Shown: positions 1 to 8,568, counted from the stretch's first letter. The stretch: DNA of 64,000 nucleotides from Entomomonas sp945283395 (GCA_946480835.1 CAMLLC010000004.1:62001-126000); one strand, 5' to 3'. The notes: generated from the sequence alone by a model not told the origin. Program-made: numbers and translations.

Positions 1-1074
1 ATAGAATATAGTTAACACTACTAACATAAGCAGATCTGACCATACATCCCATATAGGTAAACCTAATTGGTTAGTACCAGCTAGCATTTTAGTTGCCCAT
101 GTAGAGGGAAGTAAACGAGATATAAACCATATAATAGGAGGCATAGAGCTAGCAGGCCAAATAGCTCCAGAAAAATAGAAAACAGGCATGGGTATAAAAG
201 TAAGGGTTAAATAAACTAGTTCGACACTACGTAGACATTGCATAATAAATGTGCCCATCGCCATGGTAGCTAATAAAAAAGGTATAGTCAGCACTAAAAG
301 TTCTAGAATAGGGGCTGTTTGCCTGAACCCCATAACCACAGGCCAGAAAACAAAAAGTACCACAGCAAGAAATAGCCAAATAGGAATTAACCCTGTCATA
401 GCACCAAGATGGATATGCAAAGGAGTTTTGCCATTATGGGCAATATAAAGGGCAATACTGCTCCGAGTACTGGCCATCAGCATGGACTGTTGTAACATCA
501 TAATGACTAAGCCCGGTAAAATGATAGCTGCAAAGTTAATACCAGGGTTATAAAGATCAGTTAAGTTGTCATTCATAGGGTTAAGAACTACTTGTGCCTG
601 ACTCGGTGCATACCCTTGAGTAAAAAGTAGTTGCTGATTATATTGAGTTGATAACTCTTGGTAAATAGTTGTGATAGCTTGTTGTATTTGTCCATTTGCA
701 AGGCGACTAGTGGCATCACCATAAACAGAAATTGTTGTTGTATCTCCTCGTAGAAAGTGTTTCTCAAAGTCTTTAGGAATAACTATAACAGCAAACAATT
801 TACGCCAGTGTAGATCCTCACGCGCTTGGTCAAGATTATCATAGTTAATAGTTTGCATTTTAGGAGACGCATTGATTTGTCTTGTAATGAAGTGGCTAGC
901 AATTCCACGATCTAAATCTATAACAGCAACGGGTAAATCCCATACTGTTTGATGACCAAATACTAAACTGGTTAAACAAAGAGAAACTAACAACATCATC
1001 CACATAGGAGTCTTAAGTAGTCTTAATAAGGTATTTTTAGCAGTTTTTAAATATTCTTGGAAGCTCTGCGACAT
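1..1074 (-). CDS. ABC-2 type transporter permease (partial, C-terminus off the window)
   Basis: The reading frame opens at an ATG (1072-1074) with residues MSQSFQEYLK and stays open for 358 codons to the window edge, so the C-terminus is missing. One membrane segment near the N-terminus is followed by a large extracytoplasmic domain containing DLPVAVIDLDRG, then several hydrophobic segments in the second half. This is the layout of YhhJ/YbhR-type ABC-2 permeases of drug or lipid exporters. It begins 2 bases after the stop of the upstream permease gene and is the third gene of a HlyD-permease-permease operon. The substrate cannot be told from the sequence. No ATPase subunit is visible; it could lie beyond the left edge. 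Confidence 0.8.
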   Translation of the reverse strand, partial: MSQSFQEYLKTAKNTLLRLLKTPMWMMLLVSLCLTSLVFGHQTVWDLPVAVIDLDRGIASHFITRQINASPKMQTINYDNLDQAREDLHWRKLFAVIVIPKDFEKHFLRGDTTTISVYGDATSRLANGQIQQAITTIYQELSTQYNQQLLFTQGYAPSQAQVVLNPMNDNLTDLYNPGINFAAIILPGLVIMMLQQSMLMASTRSSIALYIAHNGKTPLHIHLGAMTGLIPIWLFLAVVLFVFWPVVMGFRQTAPILELLVLTIPFLLATMAMGTFIMQCLRSVELVYLTLTFIPMPVFYFSGAIWPASSMPPIIWFISRLLPSTWATKMLAGTNQLGLPIWDVWSDLLMLVVLTIFY

Positions 1075-1076
1075 AT

Positions 1077-2225
1077 TTAGTTTTCCTCTAAATGTAAGCG
1101 GCGTTGCAGTCTATTTCTTACCAATAGAGTTACTACTATAGGATAGATGCTCAAAATGAGACAAACTTTTAATAAGGCAAGCGGTTTTACGTCTCTTAAA
1201 AAAACATCAAACATAGCATAAAGAGCATGAGTTAACGGTTGTAGATTAGCAATAACTTGAGCGGGTAATGGCATAGAAAGTTCAGGAATAGTTAGACCCG
1301 AGTAAGATAAAGCAGAAGCAACGAATAAGCTAATCAAACTATAAGCAGTTAATGCCGATTTAGTAAAAGTAAAAAGTAGGATGCCTATCCCTTGGGCAGC
1401 CATAATATAAAATACTGCAATGATTAGCATATAGATTGGATTACCTACCACATGTGCTCCCGAGAAAAATATAAGGCCGGCTAAAGAGAACATGAGGATA
1501 GCAGTGTAAGTAAGTGTATAAGGAGCTAATTTGCCTAACAGATAAATACTAAATGGACGGGCAACTAGTAATTCTTTTTTATGACTTAATATATAGATCA
1601 TACTAGAAACAATGAACATTTGTAAGATATGAATGGTAGCGGCAAATTGTTGATAATACGAATAGTTAGAGGTAGCATTAAATAGACTATTATAGACAAC
1701 GCTTGCATTAGTTAGTTTAGGTATAGTTATGCCATAGCTGGCTTTGGCTATGTTGCTATAACTGGTATTTAGTGAGGCAATAAGAGCGGGATAATCTTGT
1801 GTTGAAAAATAACCACTACTATAGAATAACGCATTATAATAAAGCCTTGGTGTGGGCTGTTTTCTAGCTAGTACATCTTTTTCAAAATTTACTGGTATAT
1901 AGAGAATCGAATAGATATTGGATTGTTCTAAATCTCTTAAGGCACTATCAAGTCCATGCCTATAAAGTGTTACTTTGGCGTGAGCAGTAGCATTGAATTC
2001 TCTTATAAGTTGCCGAGATAATGGACTATTATCATTATCTACTGCCGCAATAGGAAGATTAAGCAGAGTATTTTGAGCAAATAAGCCTGCTAATAGAGCA
2101 AAAAGGATGATAGGAAAAATCCAAGTAAACCAGTGGACAACAAAGCTTTTAGATGATGCTTTAACTTCATAATGAAAAGAACGATAAAAACATCGCCAAT
2201 AAGACTTTATTTTTGCCAATCCCAT
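1077..2225 (-). CDS. ABC-2 type transporter permease
   Basis: A 382-residue inner-membrane protein. It has one N-terminal membrane helix (about residues 28-50), a soluble extracytoplasmic region (about 55-200) containing LPIAAVDNDNSPLSRQL, and about five C-terminal helices. This is the ABC2_membrane_3 architecture of YhhJ/YbhS-like exporters. The motif around DNDNSPLSR resembles DEDDSPLSR in the other YhhJ-like protein of this window (13181-14305). The start overlaps the end of the upstream HlyD gene by 19 bases, which suggests translational coupling. It probably pairs with the permease encoded next. The nucleotide-binding partner is not encoded here and the substrate is unknown. Confidence 0.82.
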   Translation of the reverse strand: MGLAKIKSYWRCFYRSFHYEVKASSKSFVVHWFTWIFPIILFALLAGLFAQNTLLNLPIAAVDNDNSPLSRQLIREFNATAHAKVTLYRHGLDSALRDLEQSNIYSILYIPVNFEKDVLARKQPTPRLYYNALFYSSGYFSTQDYPALIASLNTSYSNIAKASYGITIPKLTNASVVYNSLFNATSNYSYYQQFAATIHILQMFIVSSMIYILSHKKELLVARPFSIYLLGKLAPYTLTYTAILMFSLAGLIFFSGAHVVGNPIYMLIIAVFYIMAAQGIGILLFTFTKSALTAYSLISLFVASALSYSGLTIPELSMPLPAQVIANLQPLTHALYAMFDVFLRDVKPLALLKVCLILSIYPIVVTLLVRNRLQRRLHLEEN

Positions 2226-3187
2226 AATACGCTCATTCCAATTCTTAAATTGGCGACTGGTTTTTCTAAATAAAGGCGTACTTCAAAGGTTTTTAGATCA
2301 AAATCGCCAGTTGCTCGGGTGGCACGTTTTGTTGCAAAGTCCCCTAAAGGAGCAATATAACCTACGCGAGCTTTTATTTTTTTATCATCTACAGCTTTTA
2401 TTGCAGGTACTGATACTTCTATAATGTCACCTTTTTTTATATTGGCTAGAATATCTTCTCGCAAATAAAAAACAAAATAAGCCTGCGATATACGAATTAC
2501 CGTCATAAGGGGGCTTGAAGCGTTTAGTAATTCACCTACTTCTGCTGGAATAGGGCCTATTTCTCCATCTACAGGTGAAACGACATTGAGATCATCAGTA
2601 ACGGCTTTAATTTCAGCTAGATTATGTTTTGTCTCCCTGAGTTGTGCAGAAAATTGTTCCCTTTGTTCTACCCTGTCACCATGTAGTGCTAAATCCATAT
2701 TTGCTCTAGCCGCTCTAACAGTCTCAGCTGCTGTATCTCTATCCTTTTGATAAGTTTCTAAGGCTAGGTCAGCTAAATATCCCTTGGCAGCTAATTGTTT
2801 ATTTCTATTATAAGTGCTTACAGCATTGGCGTAACTTGCCTCTGCTTTTAATAAATCCGCTTTGGAACTACGAATATTTTCTTCTCTAGTGCCATTCATT
2901 GATTCTTGAAAACGCGCTTTCGCAATATCTCTGGCTGCTTCGGCAGATTTTAGTTGGGCAATAAGTTCAGGTGCCTCCAATTTAATTAACAGATCACCAG
3001 CTTTAACATCATCTCCTCGCTCAACGTAGCGTGCTATTACACGCCCTTTGGCTTTAGATACAACAATTACTTGTGGTGCGTCTACTTCACCTTGTAAGAT
3101 AATATTTTGGTTATGAGCTCTAAAAAGAATAGCTAGGGCGATAATAATAACCATAAAAGCTAGGGTAACTACTAGTTTTACATTCAT
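2207..3187 (-). CDS. HlyD-family membrane fusion (periplasmic adaptor) protein
   Basis: A 326-residue protein with one N-terminal membrane anchor (about residues 5-23), then a biotinyl-lipoyl-like half domain (GEVDAPQVIVVSKAKGRV), a long charged alpha-helical hairpin (about 80-190), the second lipoyl half (VVSPVDGEIG) and a beta-barrel domain. This is the order of HlyD/EmrA/YhiI adaptors that join inner-membrane exporters to an outer-membrane channel. It is the first gene of the operon, with two ABC-2 permeases after it. About 165 bases separate it from the upstream GspE-like gene, so the promoter should lie in 3188-3352. No clear operator or strong ribosome-binding site is visible. Confidence 0.85.
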   Translation of the reverse strand: MNVKLVVTLAFMVIIIALAILFRAHNQNIILQGEVDAPQVIVVSKAKGRVIARYVERGDDVKAGDLLIKLEAPELIAQLKSAEAARDIAKARFQESMNGTREENIRSSKADLLKAEASYANAVSTYNRNKQLAAKGYLADLALETYQKDRDTAAETVRAARANMDLALHGDRVEQREQFSAQLRETKHNLAEIKAVTDDLNVVSPVDGEIGPIPAEVGELLNASSPLMTVIRISQAYFVFYLREDILANIKKGDIIEVSVPAIKAVDDKKIKARVGYIAPLGDFATKRATRATGDFDLKTFEVRLYLEKPVANLRIGMSVLWDWQK

Positions 3188-3352
3188 AATGATAAAAGTT
3201 TGACACTTAGATAATAATAAAAAAAGCTATGCTAGCTATTATAATGCTATTTTGAATAGTAATAATATTCAATATTTCAGTTTGTTAGACTATAGCGCCA
3301 TTTAATAGAATAATTTTTTAAAGAGAAGTTTACTTTTATTAAATTTAACTTA

Positions 3353-5152
3353 TCAATGAGGCGTAACTCTCAATATTTCTTCTACTGTTGTCAACCCTTT
3401 AGCAATTTTTTGTGCTCCAGATAATCTTAAACTATGCATACCTTCTTTATAAGCCTGAATGCGCAGTTCATCTGCATTAGTTTCTGGCTGAATTAATTTT
3501 CTCACTTCATTAGAAAATAACATAACTTCATATAGACCTATACGTCCCTTATAACCAGTTTCACGGCATTCGGGACAGCCTATCGGCTTCATAGCATGTT
3601 TGGGAGCAGATGATGACCAAGGTTTTGTTAATTCACTCCAGACACTTTCGTCTATTTCATTAGGTTCTTTACAGTGAGGACATAATGTTCTAACCAACCG
3701 TTGAGCCATTATACCTAAAACTGTACTCTTGATGAGATAATAAGGAACCCCCAAGTCTAACAAACGGGTAACAGTGCTAGGAGCATCATTTGTATGGACG
3801 GTTGACAATACAAGATGCCCTGTTAAAGCTGCTTGGATAGCCATTTCTGCTGTTTCAAGATCGCGGATTTCTCCTATCATGATAATATCAGGATCTTGTC
3901 TCATTAATGTTCTAATTCCACTAGCAAAGTCCAAGTCAATATTGTGCTGAACTTGCATTTGGTTGAAAGAATCCTCAATCATTTCAATTGGATCTTCAAT
4001 TGTACAAACATTAACTTCTGGGGTGGCTAACTGTTTGAGAGTAGTGTAGAGGGTTGTTGTTTTACCTGAACCAGTAGGCCCAGTAACTAAAATAATACCA
4101 TTTGGTTGCGTAGTCATTGCATTCCAACGTTTTAAATCGTCATTGGAAAAGCCTAACTCAGTAAAACCTCTTAATAAAACATTAGGATCAAAAATACGCA
4201 TTACCATTTTTTCACCAAAGGCGGTGGGTAAAGTTGATAACCGTAACTCTACTTCACCACCTGTTGGGGCTACTGTTTTTACCCGACCATCTTGCGGCCT
4301 ACGCTTTTCTGCGATATTCATTCGACCTAATGTTTTAAGCCTATTTACTACGGCTATACCAACACGCACAGGAAGCTGGTAAACATTATGTAAAACTCCA
4401 TCTATTCTTAATCTAACATAATAAAAATCCCGTCTAGGCTCTAAGTGAATATCACTTGCTCTTTGTTGAAAAGCATATTGAAAAAGCCAATCAACAATTT
4501 TAATGATGTGTGAATCATCGGCATTGGGATTATCACTATTACTAGTTAGACTAACCAATTGCTCGAAAGTATTGTTAGCTAAATTATTTCCTAATTCCTC
4601 ACCAAAAGCTTCGGTAACTGAGCTACTTAAATTATAAAATTCATTGGTCAATCTAAGTAATTCGCTAGGATTAATAATTACCCTTTCGATAGGACATTTT
4701 AAGATATGTTGTAAGTTTTGTTCCCATGCAAAGATTAAGGGCTGAATACTCGCAATAACAACCTTTTCTGGTGTTACCTCTATCGCTAAGATCTGATTAC
4801 GTTTAGCGAAAGCATAAGACATAATAGCAGTTACTGAAGCTACATCTACTTTTAAAGGGTCTACTCGACGGTAAGGTTGACCAACCCAGTCAGCTAACCA
4901 TTTAGTCAAAGTTTCAATATCTAACTTTTTACCAGGTCTTGCTAAGTCATCGATTCTTTGATTAGCAATCACCTCTAAAGGATTTTGTTGCGCTAAAGGA
5001 GTGTCCCCTTGAGTCATGAAACATAACTCTTTAGCACGCTGCGTTATTCTTTGCTGAATATAAAGTTGATTGAGAATATCGCTCAATGTTAGGGTTTTAT
5101 CTACTTTTTTAGAATGAATAGCCATAATTCCTAATGACCCTGCTTTTTGCAT
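3353..5152 (-). CDS. GspE/PilB-family type II secretion / type IV pilus assembly ATPase
   Basis: A 599-residue cytoplasmic AAA-type motor protein. The N-terminal part resembles the GspE/MshE N-domain. The C-terminal ATPase has a Walker A motif GPTGSGKTTTLY, an Asp box, a Walker B region with IMIGEIRD, a His box (STVHTNDAPST) and the paired CxxC zinc motifs (CPHC and CPEC) typical of GspE and PilB. It would power pseudopilus or pilus assembly. No other secretion or pilus genes are adjacent, so the partners must be elsewhere or the gene may be an orphan. The ATG at 5152 has no obvious ribosome-binding site; an in-frame ATG at 5125 (GGA just upstream) is an alternative. Confidence 0.88.
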   Translation of the reverse strand: MQKAGSLGIMAIHSKKVDKTLTLSDILNQLYIQQRITQRAKELCFMTQGDTPLAQQNPLEVIANQRIDDLARPGKKLDIETLTKWLADWVGQPYRRVDPLKVDVASVTAIMSYAFAKRNQILAIEVTPEKVVIASIQPLIFAWEQNLQHILKCPIERVIINPSELLRLTNEFYNLSSSVTEAFGEELGNNLANNTFEQLVSLTSNSDNPNADDSHIIKIVDWLFQYAFQQRASDIHLEPRRDFYYVRLRIDGVLHNVYQLPVRVGIAVVNRLKTLGRMNIAEKRRPQDGRVKTVAPTGGEVELRLSTLPTAFGEKMVMRIFDPNVLLRGFTELGFSNDDLKRWNAMTTQPNGIILVTGPTGSGKTTTLYTTLKQLATPEVNVCTIEDPIEMIEDSFNQMQVQHNIDLDFASGIRTLMRQDPDIIMIGEIRDLETAEMAIQAALTGHLVLSTVHTNDAPSTVTRLLDLGVPYYLIKSTVLGIMAQRLVRTLCPHCKEPNEIDESVWSELTKPWSSSAPKHAMKPIGCPECRETGYKGRIGLYEVMLFSNEVRKLIQPETNADELRIQAYKEGMHSLRLSGAQKIAKGLTTVEEILRVTPH

Positions 5153-5278
5153 AAAATTATATAATAACTATTCTTGTTCAAGAAGACTTATTTTAGATTA
5201 AATTTTAGCCTCTTATTAGAAATTTTAATAAAAAACTTGACACTTTTTCTTATCTGTTTACAATTTGCTACCCTAGAC

Positions 5279-5355
5279 AGGCATATAGCTCAGCTGGTTA
5301 GAGCATCACCTTGACATGGTGGGGGTCGTTGGTTCGAGTCCAATTATGCCTACCA
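5279..5355 (+). tRNA. tRNA-Val (anticodon GAC)
   Basis: The 77 bases fold as a complete tRNA. The acceptor stem AGGCATA/TATGCCT is fully paired, and the D stem is GCTC/GAGC. The anticodon stem TCACC/GGTGG has loop TTGACAT (anticodon GAC). The T arm is GTTGG-TTCGAGT-CCAAT and the 3' CCA is encoded. A terminator follows at 5382, and prophage debris begins about 125 bases downstream, so the gene probably served as an integration site. Confidence 0.95.
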
Positions 5356-5381
5356 AATATAGATTCAATAAATCTTCTAAG

Positions 5382-5424
5382 ACCCTTACAAAACAATTGA
5401 TTGGTAGCTTGTAAGGGTTTTTTA
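5382..5424 (+). terminator. Rho-independent terminator after tRNA-Val
   Basis: A perfect 10-bp inverted repeat ACCCTTACAA / TTGTAAGGGT (5382-5391 and 5409-5418) with a 17-base loop runs directly into a T tract (5418-5423). It sits 26 bases after the tRNA CCA end. Confidence 0.85.
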
Positions 5425-5486
5425 TTATATGCTAATTTTGATTAAAGTTGATACATTTTTGTCAATTTGAGTGTTGTAAGGCGACT

Positions 5487-5560
5487 ATAGCGACAATTAG
5501 AAAACGTGGCAAATTTAGATAAAAATATGATAGGCGTATTTTTGAACGATATTCTTAGGT
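5487..5560 (+). pseudogene. Possible remnant of a tyrosine integrase N-terminus
   Basis: Codons from 5487 read (I)ATIRKRGKFR followed by TAA and then KYDRRIFERYS before another stop. The start MATIRKRGK is common in phage tyrosine integrases. Here the expected ATG reads ATA and the frame is broken after 11 codons. The position, just after a tRNA gene and its terminator, is where integrases of tRNA-targeting elements usually lie. The fragment is very short, so this is suggestive only. Confidence 0.3.
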
Positions 5561-5583
5561 AAAACTAATGTTCTGTTACATAA

Positions 5584-5997
5584 TACTTAACGCCAGTTTT
5601 AAATAAATACGCCAGGGTAATGCCAGCAGCTTTTGAACAATTGAAGGGATTAACACAATAGCAAGTTCCTTCAGAACGAATCGAAACATGGCAAAGCCAA
5701 GCTGAATATAAAAGCAATCTTAAAGATGTTTTTACTGCTTTTAATAAATATGCTGCTCTTAAGGATAAAGGCAAGATAGACGAAATAGGCAATAATCCTA
5801 TTGTCATTCGTTTACTAGTTAATATAGGTAAAAACCATTGGGAAGAAGCTCCTCCAACTAAAAACAAAGGGTTAGAGCCTGATAATGTAGCAAAGATCAT
5901 GAGATCAGACACTTATCGAGACCCTTGACATCCTGACTACAAAAATGCACAAAGAAAAGTGAGTGAGTATTACCAAGAAAAATATGGTAATGCATAA
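5584..5997 (+). pseudogene. Broken phage scaffold/structural-like protein gene
   Basis: One frame reads YLTPVLNKYARVMPAAFEQLKGLTQ, a TAG at 5659, then QVPSERIETWQSQAEYK and so on through KIMRSDTYRDP. A TGA follows, then HPDYKNAQRKVSEYYQEKYG and a final TAA at 5995. The ending (DxYRDPxHPDY followed by EYYQEKYG) resembles the C-terminus of phage capsid-assembly or scaffold-type proteins (recalled family resemblance). Two in-frame stops and no start codon show it is inactive. An open frame on the opposite strand (5565-5912) is a shadow of this gene. Confidence 0.6.
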
Positions 5998-6120
5998 GTC
6001 TAGCAATATTAAATCTTCTTTTTTAGCCTTTGTTTGAAGGCTTTTTTATGCCAGAGCAAAAAGAATAATAAGGGCTACATCTTTAAAATAGAATTTCCAT
6101 TAAACAAAAGGAGATTATAA

Positions 6121-6747
6121 GTGATTTTTAAAAGTAAATTAATGACCGCAATGTTATGTAGTATTATAACTACATCATCTCAAGCAGCACCTTTTGCGAA
6201 TGGGGGGTTTGATGATAAAAGCTTTAGTGGAGAGTATTTAGAGCTCAAAGCTGGTAATGAAATGTTATCACCATGGAAAATTACAAAAGAAAGCATTGAT
6301 ATAATCGGAACGCATTGGAAAAGTGATCAGGGTAATCAATCATTAGATTTGGTTGGTAGTAGTAATTCAACTTTAGGAGAAATATCTCAAACATTTGATA
6401 CCACTCCAAACAAGAAATATTTGGTTAAATTTAAGATGTCAGGCAATCCAGTGGGTGGTGAGGCTGTGAAAGTTATTGATGTTTCTGTAAAAAATAGTGA
6501 TATAGACTTGTTACATTATGAGTATAATATATTAGAGAATAAAACAACAAAAGAAGATATGAAGTGGAGAGAGCATTCGTTTACATTCACTGCACAAGGT
6601 ACTTCGGCTACTCTTGTCTTTACAGGTTCTGCTAAATCAGGAGCAAGAACAAATTTTGGCCCTGCATTAGATAGCGTCTCAGTAACTGAGGTTAAGGGTA
6701 ATGGTAGTGATTGTTGTTGCTGCTGTAAATGTTGTGATTCTAAATAA
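6121..6747 (+). CDS. Choice-of-anchor C (DUF642-like) secreted protein with Cys-rich tail
   Basis: A 208-residue protein starting at GTG with a clear AAGGAG site 7 bases upstream. Residues 1-22 form a signal peptide with a likely cut after SSQA. The body matches choice-of-anchor C/DUF642 proteins: NGGFDD at the mature N-terminus, then SPWKI, IDIIGTHWKS, QSLDLVGSS, GEISQTFDTTPNKKY and KMSGNPVGGE, a carbohydrate-binding-like beta-sandwich. The last residues contain DCCCCCKCCDSK, seven cysteines in eight positions. The usual C-terminal sorting anchor of this family is replaced by this tail, which could bind metal, be lipidated or crosslink. It lies inside prophage debris but has its own promoter space and terminator, so it may be a late insertion or phage cargo. 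Function is unknown. Confidence 0.8.
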   Translation: MIFKSKLMTAMLCSIITTSSQAAPFANGGFDDKSFSGEYLELKAGNEMLSPWKITKESIDIIGTHWKSDQGNQSLDLVGSSNSTLGEISQTFDTTPNKKYLVKFKMSGNPVGGEAVKVIDVSVKNSDIDLLHYEYNILENKTTKEDMKWREHSFTFTAQGTSATLVFTGSAKSGARTNFGPALDSVSVTEVKGNGSDCCCCCKCCDSK

Positions 6748-6758
6748 TTAAAATAAGT

Positions 6759-6789
6759 AAAAGCCCCTCTCAGTAATGATAGGGGGTTT
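6759..6789 (+). terminator. Probable rho-independent terminator after the choice-of-anchor C gene
   Basis: AAAAGCCCCT (6759-6768) can pair with AGGGGG(TTTT) from 6781 across a short loop, and a T run ends the structure. The stem is short and imperfect. Confidence 0.55.
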
Positions 6790-6841
6790 TATTGCCTATC
6801 TATTAATTACTCAGAAACTTGGAAAACAGCTATTAAACAAT

Positions 6842-6956
6842 AGTGCAGCCCCGTATATGTTGGCGAATGGGATAACTGCATTAGCCCGTTAGCTTAAGCC
6901 CGAAAAGTTAATAATCTAGTGGCCTGCTATTTAGATGACTACAAAAACAAAGGGTA
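6842..6956 (+). pseudogene. Short broken phage-like gene fragment
   Basis: From 6842 one frame reads SAAPYMLANGITALAR, then a stop, then LKPEK. After a one-base shift it continues KVNNLVACYLDDYKNKG and stops at 6954. The composition looks like real coding sequence broken by a stop and a frameshift, and it lies between two other phage-like fragments. The product is not recognised. Confidence 0.35.
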
Positions 6957-7088
6957 ATTTTATTGTTTTTAATAGGTTAATATTATGTCACAAGACTTTA
7001 CTAATAATGCGCCACAACTAATGGCAGCAGCGAGCCTAATGCACTAGTTGTTTTAGTAGATGCAGTTAATTCGAACAATAAATCTATT

Positions 7089-8426
7089 GTGGCAGCAATT
7101 CATTTAGATAGAAAGGGCTTTATACTTGGTGTTCGCATTAATAGAATTGCTAGTGTGCACGGCAGAGAAAATATAAATAAAATGCTAGTAGCAGCAGATA
7201 AGGCAGGAATGTTGTTGTATTACAGTAAGAAAAAACCTCTAAACGTACCAGCAAGATGGCTACATACGCCAACGAGGGGTATAGATAATAGAAGCTTTGA
7301 AAAAGCTATACTCTCTCAGGATGATGTTGTCAAGTTATATCAATCAACTGCAAATGGGATTATTGGGTTCATCCAAATAACAAATGATGGCAAGGTAGGA
7401 ATTAAATTAACGGAAAATGCCAACTTGTCCACCTTTTTACATGAAACAGGGCATTTCTTTTTGCATGTTTTAAGTGATCTTGATAATACAGCTAATATTG
7501 GCAATGATATTAAAGAAATTTCAGCTACTTTAAAAAAATGGTTGAAAGCTGATGATTTACAATCATTAACAGTTAAGCAGCACGAAAAGTCTGCACGGGG
7601 CTTTGAGGTGTATCTAATGGAAGGTAAAGCCCCTAGTTTAGAATTACAAACTGCCTTTGCTCCTTTTAAAGCATGGCTAACTCAAATTTATAAAGTTATT
7701 AGAAACCTTAATGTTAAGTTAAATGATGATGTGCGCCGTGTCTTTGATCGTATGTTAGCCACAGATGCAGCAATAGAGGTTGCCCGTGCGCCCTATAAGG
7801 ATGTATTTAGTAGTGCTGAACAAGCAGGTATGTCACCTAAGGAGTTTGCTGCCTACCAAGAACTTGCAGCCAAAGCTAATGAGAAGGCTAAACAAAAATT
7901 GCTTAATCAATCCTTAAATGAAATTAGTAGAGAAAGAACTAAAGAGTGGAAAGAAGCTAAACAAGCCATTAAACAAGAAGTTATTACAGAGCTACAAGAT
8001 AACCCTATTTATGTATTAGATGATTTTTTAAGGCGTGGTGTAGATAAAAACGGTCAACAGCTTTTAGACGTTCAAAAACTAGATGCTGAATTGATTAAGT
8101 CAATCTATGGTGAGGAAGTAGCTGAACAATTAATGCGTTTTACTCAAAAAGACGGCTTACACCCTGACGTAGTAGCAGAAATGTTTGGTTTTGACTCAAC
8201 CGATGCCATGACTCAACAATTAGCTAGCAAGCCAAGCAATCAGGCAATGGTCAATGCTGAAACTACAGCAAGGTTAACAGAACGCTTTGGTGATATTCTG
8301 CTGGATGGTTCAATGGCTGATAAAGCTATTTTAGCTATGAAGAATGAAGGTAGAGCTAACGTATTAGTGGCTGAATTAAAGGCTATTAATAAGCAACGCG
8401 AGTTAGCAAATCGTATCAATTGTTAG
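7089..8426 (+). CDS. Phage-like large protein fragment with HExxH-type motif (truncated)
   Basis: A 445-codon frame usable from GTG at 7089, but coding-like sequence runs upstream in the same frame to about 7010 (SSEPNALVVLVDAV), so the natural N-terminus is lost. Around residue 117 the motif LHETGHFFLHVL has the HExxH pattern of zinc peptidases, though such patches also occur in large polyvalent proteins of phages and conjugative elements. Next come FEVYLMEGKAPS and FAPFKAWLTQIYK, a lysine/glutamate-rich helical region (about 255-300), and an end rich in ADK/AEL. These blocks are typical of very long phage internal or polyvalent proteins. It is probably a non-functional relic, although the remaining frame is intact. 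Confidence 0.55.
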   Translation: MAAIHLDRKGFILGVRINRIASVHGRENINKMLVAADKAGMLLYYSKKKPLNVPARWLHTPTRGIDNRSFEKAILSQDDVVKLYQSTANGIIGFIQITNDGKVGIKLTENANLSTFLHETGHFFLHVLSDLDNTANIGNDIKEISATLKKWLKADDLQSLTVKQHEKSARGFEVYLMEGKAPSLELQTAFAPFKAWLTQIYKVIRNLNVKLNDDVRRVFDRMLATDAAIEVARAPYKDVFSSAEQAGMSPKEFAAYQELAAKANEKAKQKLLNQSLNEISRERTKEWKEAKQAIKQEVITELQDNPIYVLDDFLRRGVDKNGQQLLDVQKLDAELIKSIYGEEVAEQLMRFTQKDGLHPDVVAEMFGFDSTDAMTQQLASKPSNQAMVNAETTARLTERFGDILLDGSMADKAILAMKNEGRANVLVAELKAINKQRELANRINC

Positions 8427-8568
8427 AAAGCTAATCTGGTAAAATTTAATTGTCGTTTATAATGGGAGGTTTTTATATCTGTTATTTTATTAGTTTGTAA
8501 ACTATTGTGTTATTTTAATGCGTTGAAATTTGTCGGATTGTTAACTTTTTCTTATTCAGGAGAATATT

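Larger units (their letters stand above)
5479..8426 (+). mobile_element. Degraded prophage remnant next to tRNA-Val
   Basis: This stretch holds a possible integrase N-terminal scrap (5487-5560), a structural-protein pseudogene with two in-frame stops (5584-5997), a second broken fragment (6842-6956) and a long phage-like frame lacking a natural N-terminus (7089-8426). A secreted-protein gene (6121-6747) sits among them and could be cargo. No repeat of the tRNA 3' end was found to the right, so the right attachment site is not defined; the end given is that of the last phage-like gene. Confidence 0.6.

Noticed and set aside
5186..5207. A third-party match to the PchR-type motif (ACTTATTTTAGATTAAAT) upstream of the GspE-like gene
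   Set aside because: It lacks the GCC/GGC half and a Fur box, and the spacing differs by one base. In such AT-rich DNA it is probably chance.
5565..5912. A 115-codon open frame on the minus strand
   Set aside because: It is antisense to the phage-like pseudogene at 5584-5997, whose sense reading has clear protein-like composition. The minus-strand frame resembles nothing I know.
8427..8568. Search for a right-hand copy of the tRNA-Val 3' end as the prophage attachment site
   Set aside because: No repeat of GGTTCGAGTCC or its flanks was found to the right of the relic.
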